A stretch of 64,000 bases of DNA from Hypericibacter terrae (GCF_008728855.1 NZ_CP042906.1:1240001-1304000), one strand, 5' to 3'; shown: positions 9,800 through 19,353, counted from the first letter of the stretch. Translations and numbers: made by a program. Notes: generated by a model from the sequence alone, not told the origin.

Positions 9800-12700
9800 A
9801 TGGCGAACGAAGCGGCCGGAACGAGATGCGGGGCGCAAGGGCACGAAGCGCGCTGGCAGTTCTGGATCGATCGCGGCGGCACTTTCACCGACATCGTCGC
9901 GCGCCGGCCGGACGGCGAGCTCCTGACGCATAAGCTGCTGTCGGAGAATCCCGAGCGCTATCGCGACGCGGCGATCCAGGGCATCCGCGAGCTGCTGAAG
10001 CTCGAGGCGGGCCGGCCGATCCCGGCCGACGCCATCGCGGCGGTCAAGATGGGCACCACCGTCGGCACCAATGCGCTCCTGGAGCGCAAGGGCGACCGGA
10101 CGCTGCTGGTCGTGACCAAGGGCTTCGCCGACGCGCTGCGGATCGGCTATCAGAACCGTCCCGACATCTTCGCGCGGCGCATCCTGCTGCCGGAGCTGCT
10201 CTATGAGCGGGTGCTCGAGGTCGAGGAGCGCGTCACGGCCGAAGGCGAGTGCCTGAAGCCGCTCGATCTCGCGGCGGCGCGCGCGGGACTCCAGGCCGCG
10301 CTCGAGGACGGCATCCATGCGGTGGCGATCCTGCTGATGCATGGCTACCGCCACACCGAGCACGAGCGCCAGCTGGCCGAGCTCGCGCGCGAGGTGGGCT
10401 TCACCCAGGTCTCGGTCAGCCATCGCGTCAGCCCGCTGATGAAGCTGGTCGGCCGCGGCGACACCACGGTGGTGGACGCCTATCTGTCGCCGCTGCTCCG
10501 GCGCTATGTCGACCAGGTCGCGTCGGAGTTGGGCGGCGCCCGGCTCATGTTCATGCAGTCCAATGGCGGCCTCACCGACGCGCGGCTGTTCCAGGGCAAG
10601 GATTGCATCCTGTCGGGGCCTGCCGGCGGAATCGTCGGCGCGGTCGAGACCTCGCGGCAGGCGGGTTTCGATCGCATCATCGGCTTCGACATGGGCGGCA
10701 CCTCGACCGACGTCTCGCATTATGCCGGCGAGTATGAGCGCGCCTTCGAGACGCAGGTGGCCGGCGTGCGCATGCGCGCGCCCATGATGCAGATCCACAC
10801 GGTGGCGGCCGGCGGCGGCTCGATCCTGTTCTTCGACGGCGCCCGCTTCCGTGTCGGGCCGGAATCCGCGGGCGCCAATCCAGGGCCGGCCTGCTACCGC
10901 CGCGGCGGGCCGCTGACCGTCACCGACTGCAATGTGATGCTGGGCAAGCTGCAGCCCGAATTCTTTCCCCATATCTTCGGGCCCAACGGCGACCAGCCCC
11001 TCGATGTCGAGATCGTCAAGGCCCGGTTCGGCGAGATGGTGGCGCGGATCGAGGCCGCGACGGGCACGCATCGCACGGCCGAGGCCGTGGCCGAAGGCTT
11101 CCTCACCATCGCGGTCGAGAACATGGCGAACGCGATCAAGGAAATCTCGATCCAGCGCGGCTATGACGTGACGCGCTACACGCTCTGCTGCTTCGGTGGC
11201 GCCGGCGGCCAGCATGCCTGCCTGGTCGCGGACGCGCTCGGCATGACGAGGATCTTCCTCCATCCCCTGGCGGGCGTGCTCTCGGCCTATGGCATGGGCC
11301 TGGCCGACGTGCGGGTGATGCGGGAGCGGGCGATCGAAACCCGGCTCGGCGAACCCGCGCTGCAGGACGCCAGGGCGCAGCTGGACAGCCTGGAAGCGCA
11401 GGCGCGCGAGGAGATGCGCGAGCAGGAGCTGCCCGAAGCCGCCCTCTCGGCGATCCGGCGCGTGCATCTGCGCTATGAAGGCACCGATGCCGCGCTGGTG
11501 GTGGAGTTCGGCAGCCTCGCGGAGATCGTGGCGCGCTTCGAGGCCGCCCATCGCCAGCGCTACGGTTTCATCGTCGCGGACAAAGGCCATATCCTCGAGG
11601 CCGTCTCGGTCGAGGTTGTCGGCAAGACCGAGAGCGTCACCGATCCGGTGATCGAGCCGCGCGCCCTCAAGCCCGCGCCGCAGGCGAAGGCGCGGGTCGC
11701 CATGCGCGCCGCCGGCACTGCACACGATACCGCGGTCTATGACCGCGCCGATCTCCAGGCCGGCGACAGGATCACGGGCCCCGCCATCATCGTCGAGCCG
11801 ATCGGGACCAATGTGATCGAGCCGGGCTGGCAGGCGGAGATGACCTCGCACGGCCATCTGGTTCTGACGCGGATCGTGGCGCTGCAGCGGAGCTCGGCCG
11901 TCGGCACCCAGGTCGATCCGGTCATGCTCGAGGTCTTCAACAATCTCTTCATGTCGATCGCCGAGCAGATGGGCTCGACGCTGGAGAAGACCAGCTACTC
12001 GGTCAATATCAAGGAGCGGCTGGATTTCTCCTGCGCGATCTTCGACCGCGAGGGTCAGCTCATCGCCAATGCGCCGCATATGCCGGTGCATCTGGGCTCG
12101 ATGGGCGAGAGCATCCGCACCATCATCCGCAGCCGCAGCGCCACCATGGCAGCGGGCGACGTGTTCGTGCTGAACGCGCCCTATAACGGCGGGACGCATC
12201 TGCCGGATGTGACGGTGGTGACGCCGGTGTTCGAGCGGGAGGCCTCCGCGGCTCCCTCCACCGAGTCATCCCCCTCCCTAGCCCTTCCCCGTTCCGGGGG
12301 AGGGGATTATCTCGCTCCTGTCCCCTCCCCCCTCGAGGGGGAGGGTCAGGGAGGGGGTCGCTCGGTCGCGCAGCCCACCCAAAACCGCGTCCTCTTCTAC
12401 GTCGCCAGCCGCGGCCATCACGCCGATATCGGCGGGATCACGCCGGGCTCGATGCCGCCCGACAGCCGCACCGTCGAGGAGGAGGGCGTCCTCATCGACG
12501 ATTTCAAGCTCGTCGACCGCGGCCGGTTCCTCGAATCCGAGATGCGGGCGCTGCTTTCCTCGGGGAAATATCCGGCACGCAATCCCGATCAGAACATCGC
12601 CGACCTTCGCGCCCAGATCGCGGCCAACGAGAAGGGCGTGCAGGAGCTGCGGCGCATGGTGGGGCTCTACGGCCTCGACGTGGTCTGGGCCTATATGGGG

Positions 12701-13603
12701 CATGTCCAGGACAATGCCGAGGAGCAGGTGCGCCGGGTCATCTCGGTGCTGAAGGACGGCCGCTTCACCTATCCGCTCGACGATGGCAGCCAGATCACGG
12801 TCGCGATCACCATCGACAAGCCCACGCGCTCGGCTCGGATCGACTTCACCGGCTCGAGCCCGCAGGCCAGGAGCAATTTCAACGCGCCCTCGGCCGTCTG
12901 CCGCGCGGCCGTGCTCTATGTCTTCCGCACGCTGGTGGACGACACCATCCCGATGAACGAGGGTTGCCTCAAGCCGCTCGAGATCGTCATCCCCGAAGGC
13001 TCGATGCTCAATCCGCGCTACCCGGCGGCGGTGGTGGCAGGGAATGTCGAGACCTCGCAATGCATCACCGACACGCTCTATGGGGCGCTCGGCGTGCTCG
13101 CGGCCTCGCAAGGCACGATGAACAATTTCACCTTCGGCAATGCGCGCTATCAATATTACGAGACCATCTGCGGCGGCTCGGGTGCCGGCCCCGACTTCGA
13201 CGGCACCGACGCGGTCCATACCCATATGACCAATTCGCGCCTGACCGATCCGGAGGTGCTGGAATGGCGATTCCCGGTGATGGTGGACAGCTTCGCCATC
13301 CGGCGCGGCTCGGGCGGGAAGGGCAAGCATCGCGGCGGCGACGGCGTCACCCGCAAGATCCGCTTCCGCGAGGCCATGACGGCCGCGATCCTCTCCGGCC
13401 ATCGCAAGGTGCCGCCCTACGGCATGGCGGGCGGCGAGCCGGCGGCGGTGGGGAGGAACTATGTGCTGCGCGCCGATGGCAGCCGCACCGATCTCGGTTC
13501 GACCGACAAGACCGAGATGAATCCGGGCGACGTCTTCGTGATCGAGACGCCGGGCGGCGGCGGGTTCGGCAAGGTGGAAGAGGCGAAAAAGGCGGCGGAG
13601 TGA
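9800..13603 (+). CDS. Fused 5-oxoprolinase / N-methylhydantoinase (HyuA-HyuB)
   Basis: This 1267-residue protein joins a HyuA-type ATPase half to a HyuB half, as in 5-oxoprolinases. The HyuA half is about residues 15-690 and includes [16 protein letters not shown] and the [10 protein letters not shown] phosphate-binding motif. The HyuB half runs from about 705 to the end and includes [10 protein letters not shown] and the Gly-rich PGGGGFG close to the C-terminus. It is expected to use ATP to open a cyclic amide such as 5-oxoproline or a hydantoin; the exact substrate is uncertain. AGGAG precedes the ATG. Residues about 815-860 are an odd insertion, rich in Pro/Ser/Gly, just before the conserved [11 protein letters not shown] block. 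It is encoded by an inverted pair of the palindromic repeat common between genes in this window. The frame stays open through it, so the enzyme may still fold with an extra surface loop. Confidence 0.88.
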   Translation: MANEAAGTRCGAQGHEARWQFWIDRGGTFTDIVARRPDGELLTHKLLSENPERYRDAAIQGIRELLKLEAGRPIPADAIAAVKMGTTVGTNALLERKGDRTLLVVTKGFADALRIGYQNRPDIFARRILLPELLYERVLEVEERVTAEGECLKPLDLAAARAGLQAALEDGIHAVAILLMHGYRHTEHERQLAELAREVGFTQVSVSHRVSPLMKLVGRGDTTVVDAYLSPLLRRYVDQVASELGGARLMFMQSNGGLTDARLFQGKDCILSGPAGGIVGAVETSRQAGFDRIIGFDMGGTSTDVSHYAGEYERAFETQVAGVRMRAPMMQIHTVAAGGGSILFFDGARFRVGPESAGANPGPACYRRGGPLTVTDCNVMLGKLQPEFFPHIFGPNGDQPLDVEIVKARFGEMVARIEAATGTHRTAEAVAEGFLTIAVENMANAIKEISIQRGYDVTRYTLCCFGGAGGQHACLVADALGMTRIFLHPLAGVLSAYGMGLADVRVMRERAIETRLGEPALQDARAQLDSLEAQAREEMREQELPEAALSAIRRVHLRYEGTDAALVVEFGSLAEIVARFEAAHRQRYGFIVADKGHILEAVSVEVVGKTESVTDPVIEPRALKPAPQAKARVAMRAAGTAHDTAVYDRADLQAGDRITGPAIIVEPIGTNVIEPGWQAEMTSHGHLVLTRIVALQRSSAVGTQVDPVMLEVFNNLFMSIAEQMGSTLEKTSYSVNIKERLDFSCAIFDREGQLIANAPHMPVHLGSMGESIRTIIRSRSATMAAGDVFVLNAPYNGGTHLPDVTVVTPVFEREASAAPSTESSPSLALPRSGGGDYLAPVPSPLEGEGQGGGRSVAQPTQNRVLFYVASRGHHADIGGITPGSMPPDSRTVEEEGVLIDDFKLVDRGRFLESEMRALLSSGKYPARNPDQNIADLRAQIAANEKGVQELRRMVGLYGLDVVWAYMGHVQDNAEEQVRRVISVLKDGRFTYPLDDGSQITVAITIDKPTRSARIDFTGSSPQARSNFNAPSAVCRAAVLYVFRTLVDDTIPMNEGCLKPLEIVIPEGSMLNPRYPAAVVAGNVETSQCITDTLYGALGVLAASQGTMNNFTFGNARYQYYETICGGSGAGPDFDGTDAVHTHMTNSRLTDPEVLEWRFPVMVDSFAIRRGSGGKGKHRGGDGVTRKIRFREAMTAAILSGHRKVPPYGMAGGEPAAVGRNYVLRADGSRTDLGSTDKTEMNPGDVFVIETPGGGGFGKVEEAKKAAE
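12270..12357. repeat. Inverted pair of 36-nt palindromic units inside the oxoprolinase frame
   Basis: One unit lies at 12270-12305 and its inverted partner at 12322-12357, with a 16-base spacer. Each unit is a CCCCTCCCCC...GGGGGAGGG hairpin plus a flanking AGGGAGGGGG arm. The same unit occurs at 19191, 19313, 61088 and 61185, mostly outside genes. Here the first unit reads as [13 protein letters not shown] in the protein. Confidence 0.85.
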
Positions 13604-13748
13604 AGCTCAACCTGGCTTCCCGCTCATGCTGATCCCTCTATCGGCGAAGACGTGATGCTTTCTGTCATCGCGCGATCGATCAATCCCGGCTGATCCGCCG
13701 GCACGGGCCGGCGCCGGCACCCGCCAAGGGGTCAAACGCAGATTACGG

Positions 13749-13777
13749 TTGAAAATTGACGCAAAATGCGGTATAAG
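13749..13777 (+). promoter_or_regulatory. Strong orphan sigma-70 promoter
   Basis: TTGAAA and TATAAG are separated by exactly 17 bases, one of the best promoter matches in the window. No convincing plus-strand gene follows; the downstream gene at 14270-14821 is on the other strand. The rest of the 666-base gap (13604-14269) holds only decayed gene fragments. The promoter may drive a small RNA or be left over from a lost gene. Confidence 0.5.
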
Positions 13778-14137
13778 CATTGCAGCCTTGATATCCCCCG
13801 GATGCGGCAAGCGCCCTGGCGCGACGCGACCCGGTCACCCGCGACTTCCGGCCATGGCAGCTGGAGGGACGCGAATGTAGAGGCGCCGAAGGCGGCGACC
13901 GATAGAGCCGCGAGGGACCCGTCTGCCACCCCAGGAAGAGAGTCGGAGCGCCGCATGTCGCTGATCGCAATTGCTTGGCTGTGGATGGGGCGATGCTTGG
14001 CCCTGCTGACGGGTCGACCGTGCTCGGCACGCGCGCTTTCGATGCAGCTTACCGCGCAACCGGACCAAGGTGGATCGCAACGCGCTCCAGAAACGGCGCC
14101 CAAGCGCCGCCCCGCAATGGCCGATTGGCCATTGCTT

Positions 14138-14226
14138 GTCGAACATCATTGCCTCCACCCCCTCCGGCGCCACAAAAATAACGAGCAGCTTGGTGGGTTC
14201 GGTCGCGCTCCCATTCTCGCTTGGCA
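14138..14226 (-). pseudogene. Relic of a cupin gene, C-terminal fragment
   Basis: Read on the minus strand this stretch encodes SENGSATEPTKLLVIFVAP followed by EGVEAMMFDK. That closely matches the last 30 residues of the intact cupin protein at 14926-15360, which ends SENASNTEPASLLAIFVAP then EGAELTVFDK. The relic has lost its stop codon, and everything upstream of the SEN motif is gone. It abuts a copy of the oxoprolinase gene tail. Confidence 0.65.
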
Positions 14227-14258
14227 AGGTGGAAGAGGAGAAGAAGGCGGCAGAATAG
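14223..14258 (+). pseudogene. Second copy of the oxoprolinase gene 3' end
   Basis: This 36-base stretch matches the last 36 bases of the oxoprolinase gene (13568-13603) at 30 positions. It would encode GKVEEEKKAAE and a stop, against [11 protein letters not shown] in the intact gene. Three of the four changes before the stop codon are synonymous. No upstream oxoprolinase sequence precedes it. It is a relic of a homologous coding sequence joined to the cupin fragment on the other strand. Confidence 0.6.
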
Positions 14259-14269
14259 AGGCGCCGCTG

Positions 14270-14821
14270 CTATCCGCCGGGCATATGCAGACAGTTGATC
14301 GCGAAATCCATGATCGGACTGATGCCGTCGGACCGAGACATCTTCTCCCAGGCCGCGCAATCGATCAGCAGGTCATTTCGTCGGACCGTGATCACGTCCC
14401 GCAACGATGTCTGGCCGTCGATCGCAGGGCCGGGACCCGCGCGGATGGCGCTGGAAAGATTTTGGTCGGTGCTGCTTTCCATCAGCTTCTTGTCGTTCTC
14501 GATCGCGAGCGCGGTCTCGCCCACGCCCGGCAGATAATGGCGGACGCGGATCTGCGCGACGTGGCCGGCGCTGTCGGTGTAGTTGCAAATGCCGAGACTG
14601 CCTTCGGTGGCGGAAAGATCCAGGCCCTTGAGGGCGAAGCCCTGGACGCTGGTTGCACAGACAGCACCGCTGGGTTTGTGCGTATAGCTGCCATCGCCGG
14701 CCTTGATCCAGTCTGCCGCCGATGGCGCCGGCGCCGGCGTTGGCTCGGGCACCGATGGGGAGTCCGCACAGCCCTCCAATCCTGCGAGCAGGCAGAGCGT
14801 CACCGTCCATCTCGGTTTCAT
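14270..14821 (-). CDS. Small putative lipoprotein
   Basis: The 183-residue product begins with a short basic-hydrophobic signal and a plausible lipobox (LEGC, Cys18), so it is probably lipidated and held at a membrane. A Pro/Ala-rich linker follows (about residues 24-36), then a compact domain with Cys residues near 55, 78, 155 and 177 that could form disulfides. I recognise no family. It is the last of three minus-strand genes (AhpD-like, cupin, lipoprotein) divergent from a MocR regulator. A perfect 10-bp hairpin ends 8 bases before its start codon, which may control its translation. Confidence 0.6.
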   Translation of the reverse strand: MKPRWTVTLCLLAGLEGCADSPSVPEPTPAPAPSAADWIKAGDGSYTHKPSGAVCATSVQGFALKGLDLSATEGSLGICNYTDSAGHVAQIRVRHYLPGVGETALAIENDKKLMESSTDQNLSSAIRAGPGPAIDGQTSLRDVITVRRNDLLIDCAAWEKMSRSDGISPIMDFAINCLHMPGG

Positions 14822-14829
14822 GCGGGAGC

Positions 14830-14854
14830 CCCCAGGCGATCTCTTCGCCTGGGG
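14830..14854 (-). promoter_or_regulatory. Perfect 10-bp hairpin just upstream of the lipoprotein start
   Basis: CCCCAGGCGA and TCGCCTGGGG flank a 5-base loop. On the minus strand the hairpin ends 8 bases before the start codon at 14821. It would occupy the ribosome-binding region or, as DNA, could be an operator. No T-tract follows, so termination of the upstream cupin gene is less likely. Confidence 0.5.
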
Positions 14855-14925
14855 TCCAGCCTAGACAGTCACCCTTCATGCAGCAACAGCACGACCGTCC
14901 GGTCATCGATCTCTGGCAGATCGGC

Positions 14926-15360
14926 CTATTTGTCGAACACGGTCAGCTCGGCCCCCTCCGGCGCCACGAAGATCGCGAGCAGGCTGGCGGGTTCGGTGTT
15001 GCTCGCATTCTCGCTCACCAGATGCTCGCTTCCCGGCGGCTCGAAGAAGGCCTCGCCCGCATGATAGACCTTGCTCTCGCCGCCCTTGAGCTGCGAGCGG
15101 ATCGAGCCGGTCAGGATATAGGCCATCACCGAGCCCGCATGGTGATGAGAGATCGACTTGCCGCCGGGTTCATATTCGACGCGGACCGTGGTGATGCGCT
15201 GCCCTGGCGCATTGGGCAGCGGCTCGCTCGAGACGAGCGTAACCTTGTCGCCGCCCGTGCTACCGGCGAGGACATCGCCGGCACCGGCAAGCGCCAGGCC
15301 GGCGCAGAGGGCGAGCGCGGCTGCCATGCGGCGGCCGGTCGATTTCGACACTCTGTTCAT
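14926..15360 (-). CDS. Exported small cupin protein
   Basis: The 144-residue protein has a typical Sec signal peptide (about residues 1-32, with an ALA/VLAG cleavage region) followed by one cupin barrel. Likely metal ligands are His72, His73 or His74 in SISHHHAGS and His113 in PPGSEH, matching the two conserved cupin motifs. It probably acts in the periplasm. The substrate is unknown; such single-domain cupins are often paired with AhpD-like or carboxymuconolactone decarboxylase proteins, as here. It lies 30 bases downstream of the AhpD-like gene and is probably in one operon. A relic of a close homologue lies at 14138-14226. Confidence 0.75.
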   Translation of the reverse strand: MNRVSKSTGRRMAAALALCAGLALAGAGDVLAGSTGGDKVTLVSSEPLPNAPGQRITTVRVEYEPGGKSISHHHAGSVMAYILTGSIRSQLKGGESKVYHAGEAFFEPPGSEHLVSENASNTEPASLLAIFVAPEGAELTVFDK

Positions 15361-15390
15361 GGGAGTTCTCCGGGATGAGAGAGCGGGGGC

Positions 15391-15846
15391 TCAGCCGATA
15401 TTCTTCGCGATGACGGGCATCATCCGCGACGAGATGGCGATCCGGTTCCAGCCATTGATGGTCACGATCGCCATGGTGAGATTGGCCAGCTCCTCGTCGG
15501 AGAACTGACGGCGCACCTCTTCATAGACCGCGTCGGGCGCATGTCCTTCCGTGATCAGGGTCAGGGCCTCGGTCCAGGCGAGCGCCGCGCGTTCGCGCTC
15601 GCTATAGACCGGCGTCTCGCGCCAGCCGTTCAGCAGATAGAGCCGCGCCTCGGACTCGCCGCCCTTGCGCGCGTCGGCACTGTGCATCGCCAGGCAGAAG
15701 GCGCAGCCATTGATCTGCGAAGCCCGCATCTTGACCAGCTCGAGCAGCGAATGCTCCAGGCCGCTCTGCTCGACGGTATTGCTGAGCGCCGACATCGCCT
15801 TGTAAGCGGCGGGGGCGGCTTTCACGATGTTCACTCTTTTGTCCAT
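15391..15846 (-). CDS. AhpD-like / carboxymuconolactone decarboxylase family protein
   Basis: The 151-residue protein carries the AhpD active-site signature CAFCLAMH (Cys48, Cys51, His55) in an all-helical alkylhydroperoxidase-like fold. Members act as thiol peroxidase partners or decarboxylases; the CxxCxxxH signature favours a redox role. I start at the ATG at 15846, preceded by GGAG, rather than the in-frame upstream ATG at 15897, which adds a non-conserved leader. It is divergent from the MocR regulator at 15958. The shared 111-base region holds a clear inverted repeat (15902-15928), so it is the likely regulated target, with the cupin and perhaps the lipoprotein. Confidence 0.82.
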   Translation of the reverse strand: MDKRVNIVKAAPAAYKAMSALSNTVEQSGLEHSLLELVKMRASQINGCAFCLAMHSADARKGGESEARLYLLNGWRETPVYSERERAALAWTEALTLITEGHAPDAVYEEVRRQFSDEELANLTMAIVTINGWNRIAISSRMMPVIAKNIG

Positions 15847-15901
15847 GATCTCCATCCTTCGTTGGCTCGGCGCGGCCATCGCGCCTGTCGATGGCATCAG
15901 A

Positions 15902-15928
15902 TGTAGAAAACCGTTGGCCTATTCTACA
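15902..15928. promoter_or_regulatory. Candidate MocR operator
   Basis: A perfect inverted repeat TGTAGAA - 13 bases - TTCTACA has half-sites 20 bases centre to centre, two helical turns apart on one DNA face. It sits in the divergent region between the AhpD-like gene and the MocR regulator. Confidence 0.55.
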
Positions 15929-15957
15929 GAGCCAAAACCCGCTAAAAGTAATGGGCC

Positions 15958-17412
15958 ATGAAACCCGTGCCCAAGCCCTTGAACCAGAATAATATCCGCC
16001 TGAAGCGGCGGGGCGGTGGCGCTCTGCATCGGCAGATCTATGAGAGGCTGAGGGCCGCCATCCTCGACGGCAGCCTTGGCCCGGGTGCGCGCCTCTCTTC
16101 GAGCCGCAGCCTGGCGAGCCAGCTCGGCATCTCGCGGGGCACGGTCGAGCTCGCCTATGCGACGCTGACGAGCGAAGGCTATATCGAGACGCAAGGTGCG
16201 GCCGGGACGATCGTGACGGCCCGCCTGTCGCCGAAACGGCCGATCCCGCGCGGCCGGCGCAGCGCTCCGGTTCGACCTTTCAACGATACGGCCTCCGACA
16301 CGGCCCTGCCGAAACCCTTCCAGATGGGGCTGCCGGCGCTCGACCAGTTTCCACGCAAACTCTGGTCGCGCCTCACCGCCCGCAATGCGCGGCGCCTGCC
16401 CGCGTCGGCCATGACCTATCAGGATGCGGCCGGCGACCGGCGCCTGCGCGACGCGATCGCGCATTATCTCGCCATCGCCCGCGGCATCGCCTGCTCGAGC
16501 GATCAGATCCTCATCACCGCCGGCTATCAGGGTGCGCTCGGTCTGATCGCGCGCGTGCTGCTGCGGCCGGGCGATCCGGTCTGGTTCGAGGATCCCGGCT
16601 ATTTCCTCGCGCGCGAAGCGCTGAAGCAGGCGGGCGCCGCCCTGGTGCCGCTGCCGGTGGACGAGGAGGGGATCGATGTCGAGGCCGGCCGGCAGCGCGC
16701 GCCCTGGGCGCGGTTCGCGGTGGTCACGCCCTCGCATCAGGCGCCGCTGGGCGTGACCTTGTCGCTCAATCGCCGGCTGGCGTTGCTGTCCTGGGCGACG
16801 GATGCCGGCGCCTGGGTGATCGAGGACGATTACGACAGCGAGTATCGCTATCTCGGCCGGCCGCTGCCCGCCTTGAAGAGTCTCGATGAAGGCAACCGCG
16901 TGCTCTATACCGGCACCTTCAGCAAGGTGCTGCTGCCGGGCCTGCGGCTGGGCTATCTCGTGGTGCCGCTGCCGGAGATCGAGCGCTTCGATCGCGCGGC
17001 GGCCCTGCTGATGCCGAGCCAGGGCGTCCTCGACCAGGTGACCGTCGCGGACTTCATGACGGAAGGGCATTTCTCGCGGCACATCCGGCGCATGCGCCAG
17101 CTCTATGCCGAACGCCGCCAGGTCTTGGCGTCCGCACTCGAGAAGCGGCTCGGCGATCGCCTGCGGGTCGAGCTGCAGGCCGGCGGCCTTCATCTGATGG
17201 CCGGCTTGCCGCCGGGCAGCAACGACGAGGCGATTGCCCAGCGGGCCTGGGAGCAGGGGCTGGCGCCCTTTCCCTTGAGCCGCGGTCTGATCCAGGCCCG
17301 GCGCCCGCCGGCGCTGGGGCTGAGCTTCACCAACATCCCGACCGAGGAGGCGCCGCGCGTCGTGGAAAGGCTGGCGGCGGTGCTCGAAGAAGCCGGCCCG
17401 CCGCGGGGCTGA
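15958..17412 (+). CDS. MocR/PdxR-type GntR regulator with aminotransferase-like domain
   Basis: The 484-residue protein has an N-terminal GntR winged helix (about residues 22-90, with LSSSRSLASQLGISRGTVEL). A fold-type I aminotransferase-like domain follows (about 120-475). The PLP lysine is in the TFSK motif near residue 323, so it should bind pyridoxal phosphate as a sensing cofactor. The N-terminus is slightly longer and more basic than usual. It is transcribed divergently from the AhpD-like/cupin operon and probably controls it, and itself, through the inverted repeat at 15902-15928. The effector cannot be named. Confidence 0.85.
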   Translation: MKPVPKPLNQNNIRLKRRGGGALHRQIYERLRAAILDGSLGPGARLSSSRSLASQLGISRGTVELAYATLTSEGYIETQGAAGTIVTARLSPKRPIPRGRRSAPVRPFNDTASDTALPKPFQMGLPALDQFPRKLWSRLTARNARRLPASAMTYQDAAGDRRLRDAIAHYLAIARGIACSSDQILITAGYQGALGLIARVLLRPGDPVWFEDPGYFLAREALKQAGAALVPLPVDEEGIDVEAGRQRAPWARFAVVTPSHQAPLGVTLSLNRRLALLSWATDAGAWVIEDDYDSEYRYLGRPLPALKSLDEGNRVLYTGTFSKVLLPGLRLGYLVVPLPEIERFDRAAALLMPSQGVLDQVTVADFMTEGHFSRHIRRMRQLYAERRQVLASALEKRLGDRLRVELQAGGLHLMAGLPPGSNDEAIAQRAWEQGLAPFPLSRGLIQARRPPALGLSFTNIPTEEAPRVVERLAAVLEEAGPPRG

Positions 17413-17542
17413 GCACGGACCGTTAGCGCTTTGTTCAGGTTTCGCCCGCTAGGGTTGAAAGCTGCGGCGAAACCTCCAGAGGACCGCGCCGCGGCCTTCG
17501 ATTCCCTGTCCCTTTCATTCCCATCCGCCGGAAGCTTCAGCC

Positions 17543-19171
17543 ATGTCCACGCTCCATGCGATCGACGAGAAACCGTTGCCGATACGCCGGGCGGGCGCGG
17601 CCAAGGCCGGTCATGTGATCGCGGTTTCCGGCTCGTCGGTGACCGCCATCCTCAAGTCCGGTGCCGAGGGGATCCGCATCGGATCGATCGTGCGGATGCC
17701 GACGCTGGCCTCCGACGTGTTCGGCATGGTGGTGAGCCTCAAGGCCGAGAACGCGCAGGCCGAGATTTCGCCGGCCGAGAAGCATCTGGCCGAGATCCAG
17801 CTCCTGGGCGAATGCCTGCGCGACAAGAGCGGGATGCCGCGCGGCTTCCAGCGCGGCGTCTCCATGCATCCGGGATTGGGCATGGATCTCTTTGCCGCCA
17901 CTCATGACGAGCTCGGTCTGGTCTATGCCCGGCCCAAGGCGGCCACGGTACGGATCGGCGCCATCCATCAGGACGAGACGTTGCCGGCCTTCGTCAGCAC
18001 CGACGACCTGTTGGGCAAGCATTTCGCCGTGCTCGGCGTCACGGGCTCCGGCAAGTCCTGCGCCGTCGCCCTCATCCTGCGCGCGGTGCTCGATCAGAAT
18101 CCCGGCGGCCATGTGGTGCTGCTCGATTCCCACAACGAATATTCGACGGCCTTCGGCGATCGCGCCGAGCTGATCAGCCCGAGCAATCTCCAGCTGCCCT
18201 ATTGGCTGCTCAATTTCGAGGAGATCGTCTCGGTCTTCGCCAGCCGCACCGGCGACACCATGGAAGCCGAGCATGCAGTGCTCAAGGCCGCCATCGTCGA
18301 GTCCAAGCGCAAATTCGCCGGCGCCGGCAAGGAGCTCGACTATGTCACCGTCGACACCCCGGTGCCCTTCCGCCTGGGCGACGTGCTGCGCTCGATCGAC
18401 GCGGCGATGGGCCGGCTCGAGAAGCCCGAGAACAATGCCGCCTATCTGCGTCTCAAGGCCCGCATCGAGGCGCTCAGCAACGACCGCCGCTTCGCCTTCA
18501 TGTTCTCCGGCCTGATGGTGCGCGACAACCTCGTGGATATCCTGTCGCGCATCCTGCGCATGCCGGTCGAGCGCAAGCCGATCACGATCTTCGACATCTC
18601 CGGCATTCCCTCCGAGATCACCGACGTGGTGGTCTCCGTGCTCTGCCGGACCCTGTTCGATTTCGCCCTCTGGAGCGACCGGGCGCGGGCCATGCCGATC
18701 CTCCTGGTCTGCGAGGAGGCGCATCGCTATGTGCCGCGCGACGACAGCCAGGCCTTCGGGCCCACCGGCCGGGTCATCGCGACGATCGCGCGCGAGGGCC
18801 GCAAATATGGCGTCGGTCTCTGCCTGGTGAGCCAGCGGCCCTCGGAGCTGTCGGCGACCATTCTTTCCCAGTGCAACACGCTGTTTGCCCTGCGCATGAG
18901 CAACGAGCGCGACTGCAATTTCGTGCGCAACGCGTTGCCGGATTCGGCGATCGGACTCCTCGGCGCCCTGCCGGCCTTGCGCACGCGCGAGGCGATCGCG
19001 GTCGGCGAGGGCGTCACCGTCCCGATGCGGCTCGCCTTCGACGAGCTCGACCCGCAATGGCGCCCCAAGAACGGCACGCCGCCCTTCTCCCATGCCTGGC
19101 AGCAGGACAGCGCCAGCCGCGAGTTCATCACCGACACGATCGAACGCTGGCGCAAGCAGCTGCGGGATTAG
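17543..19171 (+). CDS. HerA-like P-loop ATPase (DUF87)
   Basis: The 542-residue protein has an N-terminal beta-rich HAS-barrel-like region (about residues 20-130). A FtsK/HerA ATPase follows, with Walker A GVTGSGKS near residue 165, Walker B ILLVCEEAHRY near residue 387 and a SQRPSELS sensor segment near residue 430. HerA proteins are hexameric DNA translocases that in archaea work with NurA in end resection; in bacteria they also partner with defence nucleases or SIR2 proteins. No such partner lies next to it, and it stands alone 130 bases after the MocR gene. A role in DNA processing is likely, the specific pathway unknown. Confidence 0.85.
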   Translation: MSTLHAIDEKPLPIRRAGAAKAGHVIAVSGSSVTAILKSGAEGIRIGSIVRMPTLASDVFGMVVSLKAENAQAEISPAEKHLAEIQLLGECLRDKSGMPRGFQRGVSMHPGLGMDLFAATHDELGLVYARPKAATVRIGAIHQDETLPAFVSTDDLLGKHFAVLGVTGSGKSCAVALILRAVLDQNPGGHVVLLDSHNEYSTAFGDRAELISPSNLQLPYWLLNFEEIVSVFASRTGDTMEAEHAVLKAAIVESKRKFAGAGKELDYVTVDTPVPFRLGDVLRSIDAAMGRLEKPENNAAYLRLKARIEALSNDRRFAFMFSGLMVRDNLVDILSRILRMPVERKPITIFDISGIPSEITDVVVSVLCRTLFDFALWSDRARAMPILLVCEEAHRYVPRDDSQAFGPTGRVIATIAREGRKYGVGLCLVSQRPSELSATILSQCNTLFALRMSNERDCNFVRNALPDSAIGLLGALPALRTREAIAVGEGVTVPMRLAFDELDPQWRPKNGTPPFSHAWQQDSASREFITDTIERWRKQLRD

Positions 19172-19190
19172 CTCCCGGGCAGCGAGTTTG

Positions 19191-19349
19191 CCCCCTCCCT
19201 GGCCCTCCCCCTGAACGGGGGAGGGGACAAGGCATTTTCATTCCCGTTGCTGTCTAATCTCTTCGGTTCTCGTCTGGAGAGCGGGTAAGTTTGCGTCGCG
19301 CTGCGCCCTTGTCCCCTCTCCCGTCTTCGGGGGAGGGTTAGGGAGGGGG
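19191..19349. repeat. Inverted pair of G/C-rich palindromic units
   Basis: One unit is at 19191-19226 and the opposite-orientation unit at 19313-19349, with an 86-base spacer of no evident function. They fill the gap between the HerA-like gene and the TauE/SafE gene. The second ends 5 bases before the latter's GTG start, so this repeat forms its leader. Confidence 0.8.
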
Positions 19350-19353
19350 CCGC

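Noticed and set aside
13766-15064. 432-codon plus-strand frame downstream of the orphan promoter
   Set aside because: It runs antisense through the well-supported lipoprotein gene and into the cupin gene, and its composition is Arg/Gly/His-rich without domain similarity.
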